From J054 sp963850255 (GTDB lineage: Bacteria; Pseudomonadota; Gammaproteobacteria; Steroidobacterales; GCA-2729495), in contig CAWKLL010000048.1 in the NCBI GenBank assembly GCA_963850255.1, positions 11,107 through 75,106 of the forward strand: DNA of 64,000 nucleotides, in the 5' to 3' direction. The translations under genes were made by a program, and so were the position numbers. This document shows positions 27,607-36,455 of the stretch, in pieces. How positions within the stretch are numbered: position 1 is the first letter of the stretch; each line of letters begins with the position of its first letter. The notes under the pieces were generated by a model that ran no database searches, was not told the DNA's origin, and saw only the letters and a list, made by a program, of their open reading frames with translations.

Positions 27607-28246
27607 CAATGCTCAGCCGCCCGGAGAAGCTGAATTCAGCGGGGGTGACCGAGCCCGGTCCGCTAACGGCGGCCAGCGCTCCGGCACAATAAAATTCTCC
27701 GACCAGGTTGTACTCACGCTGGCTGGCACTGCCCAGCACCCGGATGCGGCTCAGGGTCGTCCAGCAACGCTCGCCGATGCCGGAGTTATAAAAGCGGTCC
27801 TGCTGTTCATCGATAATGGTCAGATTTACCGGCACTTCGCGTCCCAGCGCCTGGTCGGGTGTGGCATCGATGCCGAGCACAAACAGCAGCGCCTGTTGCG
27901 GATCACTGGCGGCAAACAATAAACGCATGCCGGCTCCATCGGGCCGCAGCATCCCGTCGCATTGCAGCGCGCGACCCTGCCAGTCGATCTCGCGTTGCAG
28001 GTCGCCATACAGTTTGCCGCGCAGAAAACCATCTTCCAGCAAGATGCAGGACGACAGGCTGGCAGGCCGCAGACCACCGGCGCCGCTGCCGGCTTCGGCG
28101 CGCAGATCGGGCGCGTTGTAGGCTAGCCAGCTCGCCAGTGCAGCCACCGTCATCACGCCGAGTCCGGCGCTGATGCTCGCGACCAGACGAGTGGCGGGAT
28201 GGCGGGAATCGAATTGTGGCTCGGCGGGCAACACGGCCGCGAGCAT
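27596..28246 (-). CDS. Hypothetical membrane-anchored protein
   Basis: 216 aa from the ATG at 28246; a GTG at 28300 would add 18 residues. One hydrophobic segment (LVASISAGLGVMTVAALASWLA) near the N-terminus anchors a periplasmic domain with two cysteines (SSCILLEDG, LQCDGMLRP), plus later ERCWTTLSRI and GEFYCAGAL that could pair. No family recognised. Translationally coupled to the DUF192 gene. Confidence 0.6.
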   Translation of the reverse strand: MLAAVLPAEPQFDSRHPATRLVASISAGLGVMTVAALASWLAYNAPDLRAEAGSGAGGLRPASLSSCILLEDGFLRGKLYGDLQREIDWQGRALQCDGMLRPDGAGMRLLFAASDPQQALLFVLGIDATPDQALGREVPVNLTIIDEQQDRFYNSGIGERCWTTLSRIRVLGSASQREYNLVGEFYCAGALAAVSGPGSVTPAEFSFSGRLSIDDE

Positions 28247-28329
28247 ACCGCAGCCGCTGCCGGCTTGCGCCGCAGGAGTCGCAGCGCGATGATCAGGCAC
28301 GCGTTCGCAAGCACTGCAGGAGTCCCGGC

Positions 28330-28821
28330 ATGCGTGAGACTTTGACCTACGATTTTGTGGCCACGCCGCTGGGCGAATGTCTGCTGGCGCGTTCCGACGC
28401 AGGTATTTGTCACCTGGAATTCACCGACGACGATGAGGTCGCCGCGCTGGCGACCTTGGCCGAGCGCTGGCCGCAGGCTTTACTGCAGCAGCGCGCTGAG
28501 CGAGAGCTGTCGACGGACCCGTTTGCTGGCGGGCCTGCGGCGCCGCGCCTGGACCTGCGCGGTACTCAATTTCAACTTGAGGTCTGGCAGGCGCTACGCG
28601 AAATTCCTCCCGGCGTCACGCTGACCTACGGTGAGCTGGCGCGGTCGCTCGGTCGACCCGGCAGTGCCCGCGCGGTGGCCTCCGCCGTGGCCAGCAACCG
28701 GATTGCCGGGCTGGTGCCCTGTCATCGCGTGGTCGCAGCCGGCGGCGGGCTTGGCGGGTTTCGCTGGGGTCCGGCGCGAAAAGCCCAATGGTTGTCCCTT
28801 GAGGCCAGCCTGGCTGCCTGA
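28330..28821 (+). CDS. ogt: Methylated-DNA--protein-cysteine methyltransferase
   Basis: 163 aa. The acceptor motif GLVPCHRVV (Cys about residue 131) and the preceding TLTYGELARSLGRPGSARAV helix-turn region are diagnostic for O6-alkylguanine-DNA alkyltransferases. The N-terminus (TPLGECLLARSDAGICHLEF) fits Ogt rather than the Ada fusion: there is no zinc AdaA domain. It repairs O6-methylguanine by irreversible transfer to the cysteine. Confidence 0.88.
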   Translation: MRETLTYDFVATPLGECLLARSDAGICHLEFTDDDEVAALATLAERWPQALLQQRAERELSTDPFAGGPAAPRLDLRGTQFQLEVWQALREIPPGVTLTYGELARSLGRPGSARAVASAVASNRIAGLVPCHRVVAAGGGLGGFRWGPARKAQWLSLEASLAA

Positions 28822-28964
28822 TTTGTCATAATTGGTCTTTTTCGACCATATTCGGAAGCGCAAGCAGCGAAGCCGACAAACTGTGATGGTGCACAACCCG
28901 CGCCGGACCCGCTCCACCTAGGATTCCCAGGTGCGCCCATGGGCATGGGCGTGGGGATTGGGTT

Positions 28965-30170
28965 GTGACCTCCGGATCGGGCAACAATATGCTGGCTCGC
29001 ATTGCAGATCATCGCCAGGCAGGCTTTCGCTGGCTTAAATTCGCGCCGCTAGACGAGCGCGAGTTTCTGCAGTTCTATGCCGAGGAGAATTCCCATCGCG
29101 CGAGACTGATTTGCGCCCTGGCGCTGGCCACGGTGCTGGTGCTGATCGGCGTACGCATCGCCGCCCAGGGTTCGCTGGTGATGATGGCCTTTGAATCCAT
29201 AGTCATGGTGCCGATCCTGGCAGCTACCTTATATTTCTCCCGTACACCGGAAAACTATCGTCTCTATCAGTTCCTGCTCGCCGGCAGTGCCGTGCTGGTT
29301 GGCCTGATGATTAACTCTGTGGTGACCCGCGCAACCCTGCTCGGCATGCCCTATTACTTCAGCGCCACCATTGCATGGCTTTTTATCACCTGGCTGATTC
29401 TCGGCCTGACCATGCGCGCGGCCGCACTAACGGCTGCAGCCATTTCTATGAGTTATGTCTGGGGACTGTTCCATTGGAGCATTCAGGCCACGGAAGCCTT
29501 CTTTGAAATGGCGATGCTGGGCGTTGTTAACGTGATCGGCGGCTTCTGCTGCTACCAACTTGAATACACCGTGCGTCGATCGTTTAAGGAGTCGCAGGCG
29601 CTCAGTCAGTTGGCTGAGCAGGATGGCCTGACCGGACTGCATAATCGGCGCAGCTTTGACCAGCACCTGGACCGGCTGTGGCGACAGTCGCGCCGCGAAG
29701 AAACCCAATTGACCTTGCTGCTGATCGATATCGATCACTTTAAGGCCTACAACGATGCCTACGGTCATCAGGCCGGCGACGATGCGCTCAAGCGGGTCGC
29801 CCAGGTCATCAGCCTCGCCGCCCAACGACCGCTGGATATTGCCGCGCGTTACGGCGGTGAAGAGTTTGCCCTGTTGCTATACGGTCCCGCCGGCGAGACG
29901 GGTAATCAGCTGCCCGACCGGATGCGCGAAGATATTCAGGCGCTGAAGATCCCGCACAAGTCGTCATCCACTGCGCCCTATCTCACCGTCAGCATTGGCG
30001 TAAGCGTGATGTTGCCGAATGCCGAGCGCAGCCAGGCCGGCGCGCTGCAAATGGCCGACGAGGCGCTATACCAGGCCAAGGAAGAGGGCCGAAATCGTGT
30101 CGTATGGCGCGAGTCGCAGCACGCGACCTTCCAGACCGGACGCTTTCGTATTGCCCGCCAGGCGAGCTAA
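28965..30170 (+). CDS. GGDEF diguanylate cyclase with N-terminal membrane sensor
   Basis: 401 aa from a GTG (an ATG at 28989 is an alternative). About six hydrophobic segments between residues 45 and 195 form an integral membrane sensor. The GGDEF domain follows: EQDGLTGLHNRRSFDQHL, LIDIDHFKAYNDAYGH, then the active-site loop ARYGGEEFALLL (GGEEF, active type) near residue 296. It makes c-di-GMP from GTP. No I-site RxxD is evident just before GGEEF. Single gene. Confidence 0.9.
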   Translation: MTSGSGNNMLARIADHRQAGFRWLKFAPLDEREFLQFYAEENSHRARLICALALATVLVLIGVRIAAQGSLVMMAFESIVMVPILAATLYFSRTPENYRLYQFLLAGSAVLVGLMINSVVTRATLLGMPYYFSATIAWLFITWLILGLTMRAAALTAAAISMSYVWGLFHWSIQATEAFFEMAMLGVVNVIGGFCCYQLEYTVRRSFKESQALSQLAEQDGLTGLHNRRSFDQHLDRLWRQSRREETQLTLLLIDIDHFKAYNDAYGHQAGDDALKRVAQVISLAAQRPLDIAARYGGEEFALLLYGPAGETGNQLPDRMREDIQALKIPHKSSSTAPYLTVSIGVSVMLPNAERSQAGALQMADEALYQAKEEGRNRVVWRESQHATFQTGRFRIARQAS

Positions 30171-30177
30171 AGCGTCA

Positions 30178-30597
30178 CTACCAGTGCCCGCTATTCGGCA
30201 TTGATGCCCAGGGTTCGGCAGCCGGCAAGGCCTCACCGGCCTGTAGCAACTCTATGGAGATATTGTCCGGCGAGCGCACGAAGGCCATCTTGCCGTCGCG
30301 CGGCGGTCGGTTAATGGTTACGCCCTTGTCCATCAGCTGCTGGCACAAAGCGTAGATATCTTCGGTCTGATAAGCCAGGTGTCCGAAGTTTCGGCCTTCG
30401 TCGTATTCCTCCGGATCCCAGTTATGAGTCAACTCTACGCAGGCATCCTCATTGCCGGGGGCCGCCAGGAACACCAGCGTGAAACGGCCGGCCTCATTTT
30501 CATAGCGATGTAGTTCTTTCAAACCCAGCTTGTTGCAGTAAAAATCCAGCGACTGGTCGATATCGCTGACGCGCACCATGGTGTGCAGGTATTTCAT
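30178..30597 (-). CDS. gloA: Lactoylglutathione lyase (glyoxalase I)
   Basis: 139 aa from the ATG at 30597 (the longer frame to 30636 has no support). HTMVRVSDIDQSLDFYCNKL with the first metal His, ACVELTHNWDPEEYDEGRNF with a metal Glu, GHLAYQTEDIYALC and DNISIELLQ with the last metal Glu give the four-ligand glyoxalase I pattern. It isomerises the methylglyoxal-glutathione hemithioacetal. The length matches E. coli GloA (135). Confidence 0.9.
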   Translation of the reverse strand: MKYLHTMVRVSDIDQSLDFYCNKLGLKELHRYENEAGRFTLVFLAAPGNEDACVELTHNWDPEEYDEGRNFGHLAYQTEDIYALCQQLMDKGVTINRPPRDGKMAFVRSPDNISIELLQAGEALPAAEPWASMPNSGHW

Positions 30598-30725
30598 CGT
30601 TGTTTGCTCCAGCCCGTTCACGGGCGCTGCTTGCATCGGGCGTTGTCGTGGGTAAAGCTAATCGCCGTCGTCACCCGCGGCAAGCGGAGTTTTTCCGCGC
30701 CGGGACTATCCGCCGGAGTCAGCCC

Positions 30726-31652
30726 ATGCTCGCCAATGACCGGGCCATCATCTACGTGCCGGGCATGAAGCCCAAGCCACCGCCCGAGATTCATCGCGCG
30801 CGCTTGTGGCAGGCCTTGCTGGAAGGCCTGCGCCGCACGCGCCCGCAAGTCGCTGAGTTGATCGCGGCGCAGCCGGAAAGTTTCAAGCTGGCCGCCTGGG
30901 CACCGTTGTTCTATCCGGAGGCCAGTGATCCGGCCGTGGATGTGCCCGGCCTCGAGCGCCTGATGGCGCTGTCGGGCCCGGAGCCGCGCGATCTGGAAGA
31001 GGCCCGTCACTGGCACAAGGCGCTGACCCGGATCATTTACCTGATTTCTGACCGCATGCCGTTTTTGATTGACTGGGTGGCTACTGATCAGCTCAAGGCC
31101 AATCTGCACGATAGTCTGCGTTATCTGAGCAATGATGGAGGCGTCGCCGAGCGCATTCGTGCGGAGGTCGCCGCCAGCATTGAAAGTGCGTTTCATGCCG
31201 GCCAACGCATCCTGCTGATTGCGCATAGCCTCGGCTCGGTTATTGCCTGGGATGTATTGTGGGAATTGAGCCGCCGTCGGCAAAGTCCCGTGCGCATCGA
31301 TCAATTGCTAACTATCGGCAGTCCGCTGGGCCTGAATTTCATGCGCCATCGACTGCTCAGTGCCGGTGAGACCGGGGCGCAGCGCTACCCGGACAATATT
31401 CGCCGCTGGTACAACCTGTCGGCAGTCGGCGAACTAACGGCCCTGGACCGGACTTTCGCCGATGACTATCGGCCGATGCTTGATCATGACCTGGTGCAAA
31501 GCATTACCGACCATATCGATCTGATGAATTACTTCCGCGGCCCGGACGGGCTCAACGTGCACAAATGTTACGGCTACATGATCAATCCGCGCACCGCGAC
31601 GGTGGTCGCCGATTGGTGGCAGGAAGGCGATTCGGCGGCTGCGCGCGCTTGA
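30726..31652 (+). CDS. Alpha/beta hydrolase-fold protein of unknown substrate
   Basis: 308 aa from the ATG at 30726; the longer frame from 30600 would overlap gloA's start region and is less likely. IIYVPGMKPKPP opens the protein, and the nucleophile elbow RILLIAHSLGSVIAWDVLWEL (AHSLGS) is typical of alpha/beta hydrolases; DQLLTIGSPLG follows. No signal peptide. The reaction is not identifiable. Confidence 0.7.
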   Translation: MLANDRAIIYVPGMKPKPPPEIHRARLWQALLEGLRRTRPQVAELIAAQPESFKLAAWAPLFYPEASDPAVDVPGLERLMALSGPEPRDLEEARHWHKALTRIIYLISDRMPFLIDWVATDQLKANLHDSLRYLSNDGGVAERIRAEVAASIESAFHAGQRILLIAHSLGSVIAWDVLWELSRRRQSPVRIDQLLTIGSPLGLNFMRHRLLSAGETGAQRYPDNIRRWYNLSAVGELTALDRTFADDYRPMLDHDLVQSITDHIDLMNYFRGPDGLNVHKCYGYMINPRTATVVADWWQEGDSAAARA

Positions 31653-31653
31653 G

Positions 31654-33111
31654 CTAGTCGCCCTGGGCGAGAATACGTACATCAATGCGTCGATTGCGCG
31701 CGCGACCTTCGGCGGTCATGTTGTTGGCGACCGGCCGCGTATCGCCGAAGCCTTCGGCGCGTACGCGAAAGGCCTGAATACCCAGTTGCGTGGTCAAATA
31801 GTCAGCCACGGCCTGGGCGCGTTCTTTAGACAGGCGCAAATTGGTACGCGCACTGCCGGAGGTGTCAGTGTGTCCCTCGACAATCATTTGGCTGCGCGGA
31901 AAAATATTCGCCGCCTCACCCAGTCGCTCGAGCAGCGCCACCGCGTCCGCTTCCAGCGTGGTGGAGCCACTGCGAAAACTCAATCCCAGCATGCGCAGGA
32001 TCAAGGTGTCGCCGTCGCGGAGCACCAGCGCTTCTTCCGGTGTGTATAGCGCGCTGACGCTGGCAAACTGTTCGCGCACCCGCGCCTGCGCCTCCATACG
32101 CCGGATCAGGTCGCTGCGTTCGGCATTGGCGCCGCCCAGTTGTTCGTCGAGTTCGCGCATTTCCTCTTCCAGGCCGACGACCTGGCGCCGGCTCTCGGCC
32201 AGGTCCTGCTCGAGGTTGGGAATGCGCGACAGTTCGTCGCGCAGCGCATTTTCCACAGCCCCATAGCCGGCGCTGAAGTCAGCCGGCTTGCCCGCCAGCG
32301 TTGCCAGGTTAGACAGCGGTGACTCCCAATCCAGAATGACGTCTTCAAGGGTCACTTCCTTGCTGCGCAGGCGCTCGCCAACGGCAGCAATGCTAATGCC
32401 ATGGCGCGCCTGCTGAGCGGCCATGCCGGCCAGGCTGATGGCTTCATCCAGCGTGTAGCGGTCCAGTTCGATGGCGGTTTCGGCCTCCAGCAGCAGGCCG
32501 CGGGCAGCGGCCAGCGTACGTGGCGCCTGTCGCTCGGCCTTGGCCGTATCTGCATCAGCCAGCGCGCTGCGGGCTTTTCCCAGCACGCGCGCCTTGATGG
32601 CATTCAACTCGGCCAGCCGGAAGGCCGAGTTGGCCTCATCGCCACGCTGCCGGGCTTTTTTCAGGTCCTCCTTCTCCAGCGCCTTTACCGCCTCGCTGAA
32701 CAGTTGCTCGGCGCGCGTCCAGTCAGAAGAAGACAGGCGAAAGGCTTCAGCGCTATTAGCGTCGCCGCGCGCCTGGATTACCGGTTCGAACTCGACCGCC
32801 GCCACTTGCGCTGTGGCCAACGCCGCCCGGAACGATTCGCTGGCCTGGCCGAGGCGTTTGATTACCCGCTCTGCGTTCACGCCGTTGGCGGCATCCGCGC
32901 GGGCGCGTTCCAGCGACTGCACCCCGTCCAGATAATCACGCGGTGCCAGCAGTGCGGCATCGGCGGTTTCGCTGCGACTGCGTAGATCCTCGACGGGCGC
33001 GAAAACTTTGGCAGCGCCGTCCTGCGCCAGCAGTGATGTCTGCCATAACAGAAGCAGAAAAAAGCTGAAGCTCGGTGCTAAGTAGCGGGTGTCGTTCAAA
33101 AAAGTCTCCAA
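31654..33111 (-). CDS. OmpA-family protein with DUF4398 N-terminal domain
   Basis: 485 aa. A hydrophobic N-terminus (APSFSFFLLLLWQTSLLAQ) acts as signal peptide or anchor. A long helical DUF4398-like region rich in Ala, Glu and Arg runs to about residue 340, including a coiled coil (DLAESRRQVVGLEEEMRELD). The C-terminal OmpA peptidoglycan-binding domain shows FRSGSTTLEADAVALLERLG, VEGHTDTSGS and NRRIDVRIL. It probably tethers the outer envelope to peptidoglycan. Confidence 0.85.
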   Translation of the reverse strand: METFLNDTRYLAPSFSFFLLLLWQTSLLAQDGAAKVFAPVEDLRSRSETADAALLAPRDYLDGVQSLERARADAANGVNAERVIKRLGQASESFRAALATAQVAAVEFEPVIQARGDANSAEAFRLSSSDWTRAEQLFSEAVKALEKEDLKKARQRGDEANSAFRLAELNAIKARVLGKARSALADADTAKAERQAPRTLAAARGLLLEAETAIELDRYTLDEAISLAGMAAQQARHGISIAAVGERLRSKEVTLEDVILDWESPLSNLATLAGKPADFSAGYGAVENALRDELSRIPNLEQDLAESRRQVVGLEEEMRELDEQLGGANAERSDLIRRMEAQARVREQFASVSALYTPEEALVLRDGDTLILRMLGLSFRSGSTTLEADAVALLERLGEAANIFPRSQMIVEGHTDTSGSARTNLRLSKERAQAVADYLTTQLGIQAFRVRAEGFGDTRPVANNMTAEGRARNRRIDVRILAQGD

Positions 33112-33197
33112 AACGGCCGTTGGGCAGGCGTCCTTAGTGTGCCAATTATGTGCAGTGCTTCACAGACTCTTCGCGCCGGCAAAAGTAGGGTTTGTCC

Positions 33198-33395
33198 ATG
33201 CGCGCAAAGTTCTACACACGGTTTTTGCTGCGTTCCGACGAACAGGGTTATGCGGACGAGTATAGCGGTGTGGTCGAAGTGAATGGCGGTGTAGAGCAGG
33301 TGCTGGATCCACAGGAGATTGAGACCCTGCTGGCGCAAAATTTTGAAATCGAGGCCGACAACGTCGAATTGTTGAACTGGTCGCGATTGCACTGA
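33198..33395 (+). CDS. Small conserved hypothetical protein
   Basis: 65 aa from the ATG at 33198 with a purine-rich TAGGG upstream. Residues 1-12 are basic (MRAKFYTRFLLR) and the rest acidic (DPQEIETLLAQNFEIEADNV); no membrane segment. No family recognised. It is followed by two tandem hairpins, the second a strong terminator, which supports a separate transcription unit. Confidence 0.6.
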   Translation: MRAKFYTRFLLRSDEQGYADEYSGVVEVNGGVEQVLDPQEIETLLAQNFEIEADNVELLNWSRLH

Positions 33396-33411
33396 CAGAT
33401 TTCTGGCTTCG

Positions 33412-33432
33412 CAGGTCGCCCCTGGCGACCTG
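33412..33432 (+). repeat. Perfect 9-bp stem hairpin downstream of small gene
   Basis: CAGGTCGCC (33412-33420) pairs perfectly with GGCGACCTG (33424-33432) around a 3-base CCT loop. It lies 17 bases after the stop of the small gene and 20 bases before the terminator hairpin. It could protect the mRNA 3' end or bind a protein; not followed by T-run. Confidence 0.6.
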
Positions 33433-33452
33433 AACAATCTTCCCCCTGTATT

Positions 33453-33479
33453 GCCCGGCCTTGTGCCGGGCTTTTTTTT
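33453..33479 (+). terminator. Intrinsic terminator
   Basis: GCCCGGC (33453-33459) pairs with GCCGGGC (33465-33471) around CTTGT, followed by eight Ts (33472-33479). Classic Rho-independent terminator ending the small gene's transcript before lipA. Confidence 0.85.
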
Positions 33480-33562
33480 GCCGGGTGAGTCCGCCAGCGT
33501 CGCTTTCCCGTCCCGGCTCAGGCGTGAGAGAATCGTCGGTCGGCAATCCAGGACCTCGCAGC

Positions 33563-34561
33563 GTGAGTGAATTCAAGGGCATCCCCATCGCCAGGAGCGG
33601 TGACAAGTACCGCACCCCGGTGGGCTTCAAGGCCATCAAGGATGGGGTCAACAGCAAGCGTGGCTGGGCCGATATCCCCATCGAACGCAAGCCCGACTGG
33701 CTGCGTGCCCGCCTGCCCGCTGGACCCGGCTATGAGGCGGTGCGCCGCAACGTGCGCGAAAACAAGCTCAGTACTGTCTGCGAAGATGCCATTTGCCCGA
33801 ACATTGGTGAATGCTGGAGTGCCGGTACCGCCACCATCATGTTGATGGGCAGCGTATGTACCCGTGCCTGTCGTTTTTGCGCCGTGGATACGGGTAACCC
33901 CGGCGGCTGGCTGGATTCGGGTGAGCCCGAGCAGGCCGCCCGCTCCGTCGCGCTGATGAATCTGCGTTACATCGTGCTGACCTCCGTCGACAGAGATGAT
34001 CTGGCTGACGGCGGCGCCGCACACTACGCCGCCTGCATCTCCGCGATCAAGGCGCGCAACCCGGATACCGCGGTGGAAGCCCTGACCCCGGATTTCGACG
34101 CTCAGCGCGACGCTATTCACACCGTGGTAGATGCGCCGCTGGAAGTGTTTGCACAGAATCTCGAAACCGTTGAGCGTCTGACCGAACGCGTGCGCGATCC
34201 GCGCGCCGGTTACGCCAAGACCCTCAAGGTACTGGCCACGGCCAAGGCGCGACGCAGTGAGATATTGACCAAGAGCAGCCTGATGCTGGGCCTGGGCGAA
34301 AGCGACGGAGAAATCGCTACCGCCATGGACGACCTGCGTGCCCACGGCGTTGACCTGTTGACGCTTGGGCAGTATCTGCGGCCGACCGCCAATCATTTGC
34401 CCGTGGAACGCTTCGTGCGTCCGGAAGAGTTTCACCAGTACCGCGAGCTCGGCTTGCAGAAAGGCTTTACCGAAGTCGTTGCCGGTCCGCTGGTGCGCTC
34501 GAGTTATCGCGCTGAACAGGCTTTACAAAAAAACAATGCCGGTCTCGGCACAGGAACCTGA
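33563..34561 (+). CDS. lipA: Lipoyl synthase
   Basis: 332 aa from a GTG at 33563; frames opening further upstream run through the terminator and are rejected. Two iron-sulfur clusters are encoded: CEDAICPNIGEC (C73, C78, C84, auxiliary) and CTRACRFC (C99, C103, C106, radical SAM). ILTKSSLMLGLGESDGEI and TLGQYLRPTANHLPVERFV are further LipA signatures, with the C-terminal RSSYRAE supplying the conserved RSSY serine. It inserts sulfur into octanoyl-protein to make lipoate. The lipB partner is not in view. Confidence 0.94.
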   Translation: MSEFKGIPIARSGDKYRTPVGFKAIKDGVNSKRGWADIPIERKPDWLRARLPAGPGYEAVRRNVRENKLSTVCEDAICPNIGECWSAGTATIMLMGSVCTRACRFCAVDTGNPGGWLDSGEPEQAARSVALMNLRYIVLTSVDRDDLADGGAAHYAACISAIKARNPDTAVEALTPDFDAQRDAIHTVVDAPLEVFAQNLETVERLTERVRDPRAGYAKTLKVLATAKARRSEILTKSSLMLGLGESDGEIATAMDDLRAHGVDLLTLGQYLRPTANHLPVERFVRPEEFHQYRELGLQKGFTEVVAGPLVRSSYRAEQALQKNNAGLGTGT

Positions 34562-34564
34562 AGT

Positions 34565-35587
34565 ATGGTTAGTTTTCTTGCGGAGTACGGCTTGTTTCTG
34601 GCCAAGGCAGTCACGGTTTTGGTGGTGCTGGGTGTGGCCTTGCTGATGATCGCTGGATCGGCGCGCGGTGGCGGTCACGAGCCGGGCCTTAAGGTTGAAA
34701 AGCTCAACGAGCGTTACAAGAAAATGGCCCGCGCCCTGCGCGAGGCGATGCTCAGCAAGGGTGCTTACAAAAAACAGGCCAAGGCGGAGAAGAAGGCCGA
34801 CAAGCAGGATCAGAAGGCAGCCGAGAAGAGCGAGACAGCACGCAAGCGTTATTTTGTGCTCGACTTTAAAGGTGATATTCGCGCCAGTGCCGTGGCCCAG
34901 TTGCGCGAGGAAATCAGTGCCATCGTGTCCGTCGCCGAGTCCAGCGATGAGGTGATACTGCGGCTGGAGAATCCCGGCGGCGCCGTGCATGAGCACGGGC
35001 TGGCAGCGTCGCAGCTGCTGCGCCTGAAAGAGCGTGGCATCCCGTTGACCGTGTCGGTGGACAAAGTCGCGGCTAGCGGCGGTTACCTGATGGCCTGCAT
35101 CGCCGATCGCATAGTTGCCGCACCGTTTGCAGTTATCGGTTCCATTGGCGTGATTTTCCAGATGCCTAACTTTAATCGCGCCTTGCGCGAACGCGGTGTC
35201 GACTACGAACAGGTTACCGCCGGTCGCTATAAACGTACGGTGACTATGTTCGGCGAGAACTCTGATGAAGACCGCGACAAGCTGCGCGAGGAACTCGAGG
35301 AAGTACACCGGCTGTTTAAAGAGCTGGTACGCACCCATCGCCCGTCGCTGGATATCGATGCCGTTGCCACCGGTGAGTACTGGTATGGCACCCGGGCCAA
35401 GGAAATGGGCCTGATCGATGAGCTGGGCTCCAGCGATGATTACCTGATGGCGGCTGCCGAAGCCGGCGATCTGTTGCAGGTGAGCTGGCACAGCAAACCA
35501 AAACTTCAGGAGCGCTTTCTGTCGATGATGGAGAGCAGCGCCGAATACTTCGGCCTGGGGTCAACGGGCGCCCGCCTGCCACGTTAA
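34565..35587 (+). CDS. sohB: Signal-peptide-peptidase-like S49 protease SohB
   Basis: 340 aa (E. coli SohB 349). An N-terminal membrane helix (GLFLAKAVTVLVVLGVALLM), a lysine-rich linker, then the S49 domain: RYFVLDFKGDIRASAV, RLENPGGAVHEHGLAASQLL, the catalytic Ser in VDKVAASGGYLMACIADRI and IGSIGVIFQMPNF. Periplasm-facing protease thought to degrade peptides. Starts 3 bases after lipA, so probably co-transcribed. Confidence 0.9.
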   Translation: MVSFLAEYGLFLAKAVTVLVVLGVALLMIAGSARGGGHEPGLKVEKLNERYKKMARALREAMLSKGAYKKQAKAEKKADKQDQKAAEKSETARKRYFVLDFKGDIRASAVAQLREEISAIVSVAESSDEVILRLENPGGAVHEHGLAASQLLRLKERGIPLTVSVDKVAASGGYLMACIADRIVAAPFAVIGSIGVIFQMPNFNRALRERGVDYEQVTAGRYKRTVTMFGENSDEDRDKLREELEEVHRLFKELVRTHRPSLDIDAVATGEYWYGTRAKEMGLIDELGSSDDYLMAAAEAGDLLQVSWHSKPKLQERFLSMMESSAEYFGLGSTGARLPR

Positions 35588-35591
35588 AGCA

Positions 35592-35622
35592 TTGAGGCGG
35601 CCAGGATAGCCACGGTTATACT
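35592..35622 (+). promoter_or_regulatory. Putative sigma70 promoter for M48 lipoprotein gene
   Basis: TTGAGG (35592-35597) and TATACT (35617-35622) are spaced 19 bases, longer than ideal, and lie 33 bases before the ATG at 35655. The -10 match is good; overall weak evidence. Confidence 0.35.
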
Positions 35623-35654
35623 GGGGCCGCCGCTGTAAGAGGATTCTCCGCATC

Positions 35655-36419
35655 ATGAAGCGTCTGTTGTCTTTGTTACTGGTCCTGGCCAGCCTGGCCG
35701 CGGGGGGCTGCGCCTTGCCGCTGGTCAGCGAGGCCGAGATCGAAGCCCAGTCTGAAGCAGAATTCGAGAAGATGCGGCGCAGCACGATGATCTCCAATGA
35801 TGCGCGCACCCGCAGCTACATCGGCTGTATCGCCCGCGCCATTGTGGACGAATTGCAGGAACCCTATGCCAGCATGGATTGGGACCTGGAAGTGTTTGAG
35901 AATGAAATGATCAATGCCTTTGCCATGCCTGGTGGCAAGATCGGCGTATTCACCGGTATTCTTAAAGTCGCCGAAAACCAGGATCAGCTGGCGGCCGTGA
36001 TTGGCCACGAAGTGGCGCATGTCACCGAACGGCATTCCCTGGAGCGGGCCAATCGTGAAGCGACCACGCGAATCGGTGTGATCGGCGCTACCGCGGCCAT
36101 TGGTGGTCCGACGGGTACCGGAGATTTGATTGCCATGGGCGCACAGCTCGGTCTGTCATTGCCCTACGGTCGAAGCCAGGAAAGCGAGGCGGACACTGAC
36201 GGCCTGCTTTTCATGGCGGATGCCGGTTTCGATCCGCGCGCCAGCATCAAGTTGTGGAAAAACATGGCGCGCGAGAACAAGGGCGCCCCGCCGGAATGGT
36301 TCTCCACCCATCCGTCATCGGATAGCCGCATCGACGACCTGGTCGAACAACTTCCCGAGGCACTGGCGCGTTACAATGCCGCCAAGGCAGCCGGCAAGAA
36401 TCCTGATTGTCGCCGATGA
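35655..36419 (+). CDS. M48 family metalloprotease lipoprotein
   Basis: 254 aa. Signal peptide LLSLLLVLASLAAGGC with the lipid Cys at about residue 19. The zinc site is VIGHEVAHVTERHS (HExxH), and the third ligand is in QESEADTDGLLFM. Short M48 enzymes of this kind (LoiP/YcaL type) act in the periplasm in outer-membrane protein quality control. The ending STHPSSDSRIDDL is also typical. Confidence 0.87.
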   Translation: MKRLLSLLLVLASLAAGGCALPLVSEAEIEAQSEAEFEKMRRSTMISNDARTRSYIGCIARAIVDELQEPYASMDWDLEVFENEMINAFAMPGGKIGVFTGILKVAENQDQLAAVIGHEVAHVTERHSLERANREATTRIGVIGATAAIGGPTGTGDLIAMGAQLGLSLPYGRSQESEADTDGLLFMADAGFDPRASIKLWKNMARENKGAPPEWFSTHPSSDSRIDDLVEQLPEALARYNAAKAAGKNPDCRR

Positions 36420-36455
36420 TTCTCGCCGGGTAACTTAACCACTGTACCCGCGCTT

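Noticed and set aside
33461..33562. Longer lipA start upstream of 33563
   Set aside because: Would begin inside the intrinsic terminator; the GTG at 33563 starts the normal LipA protein.
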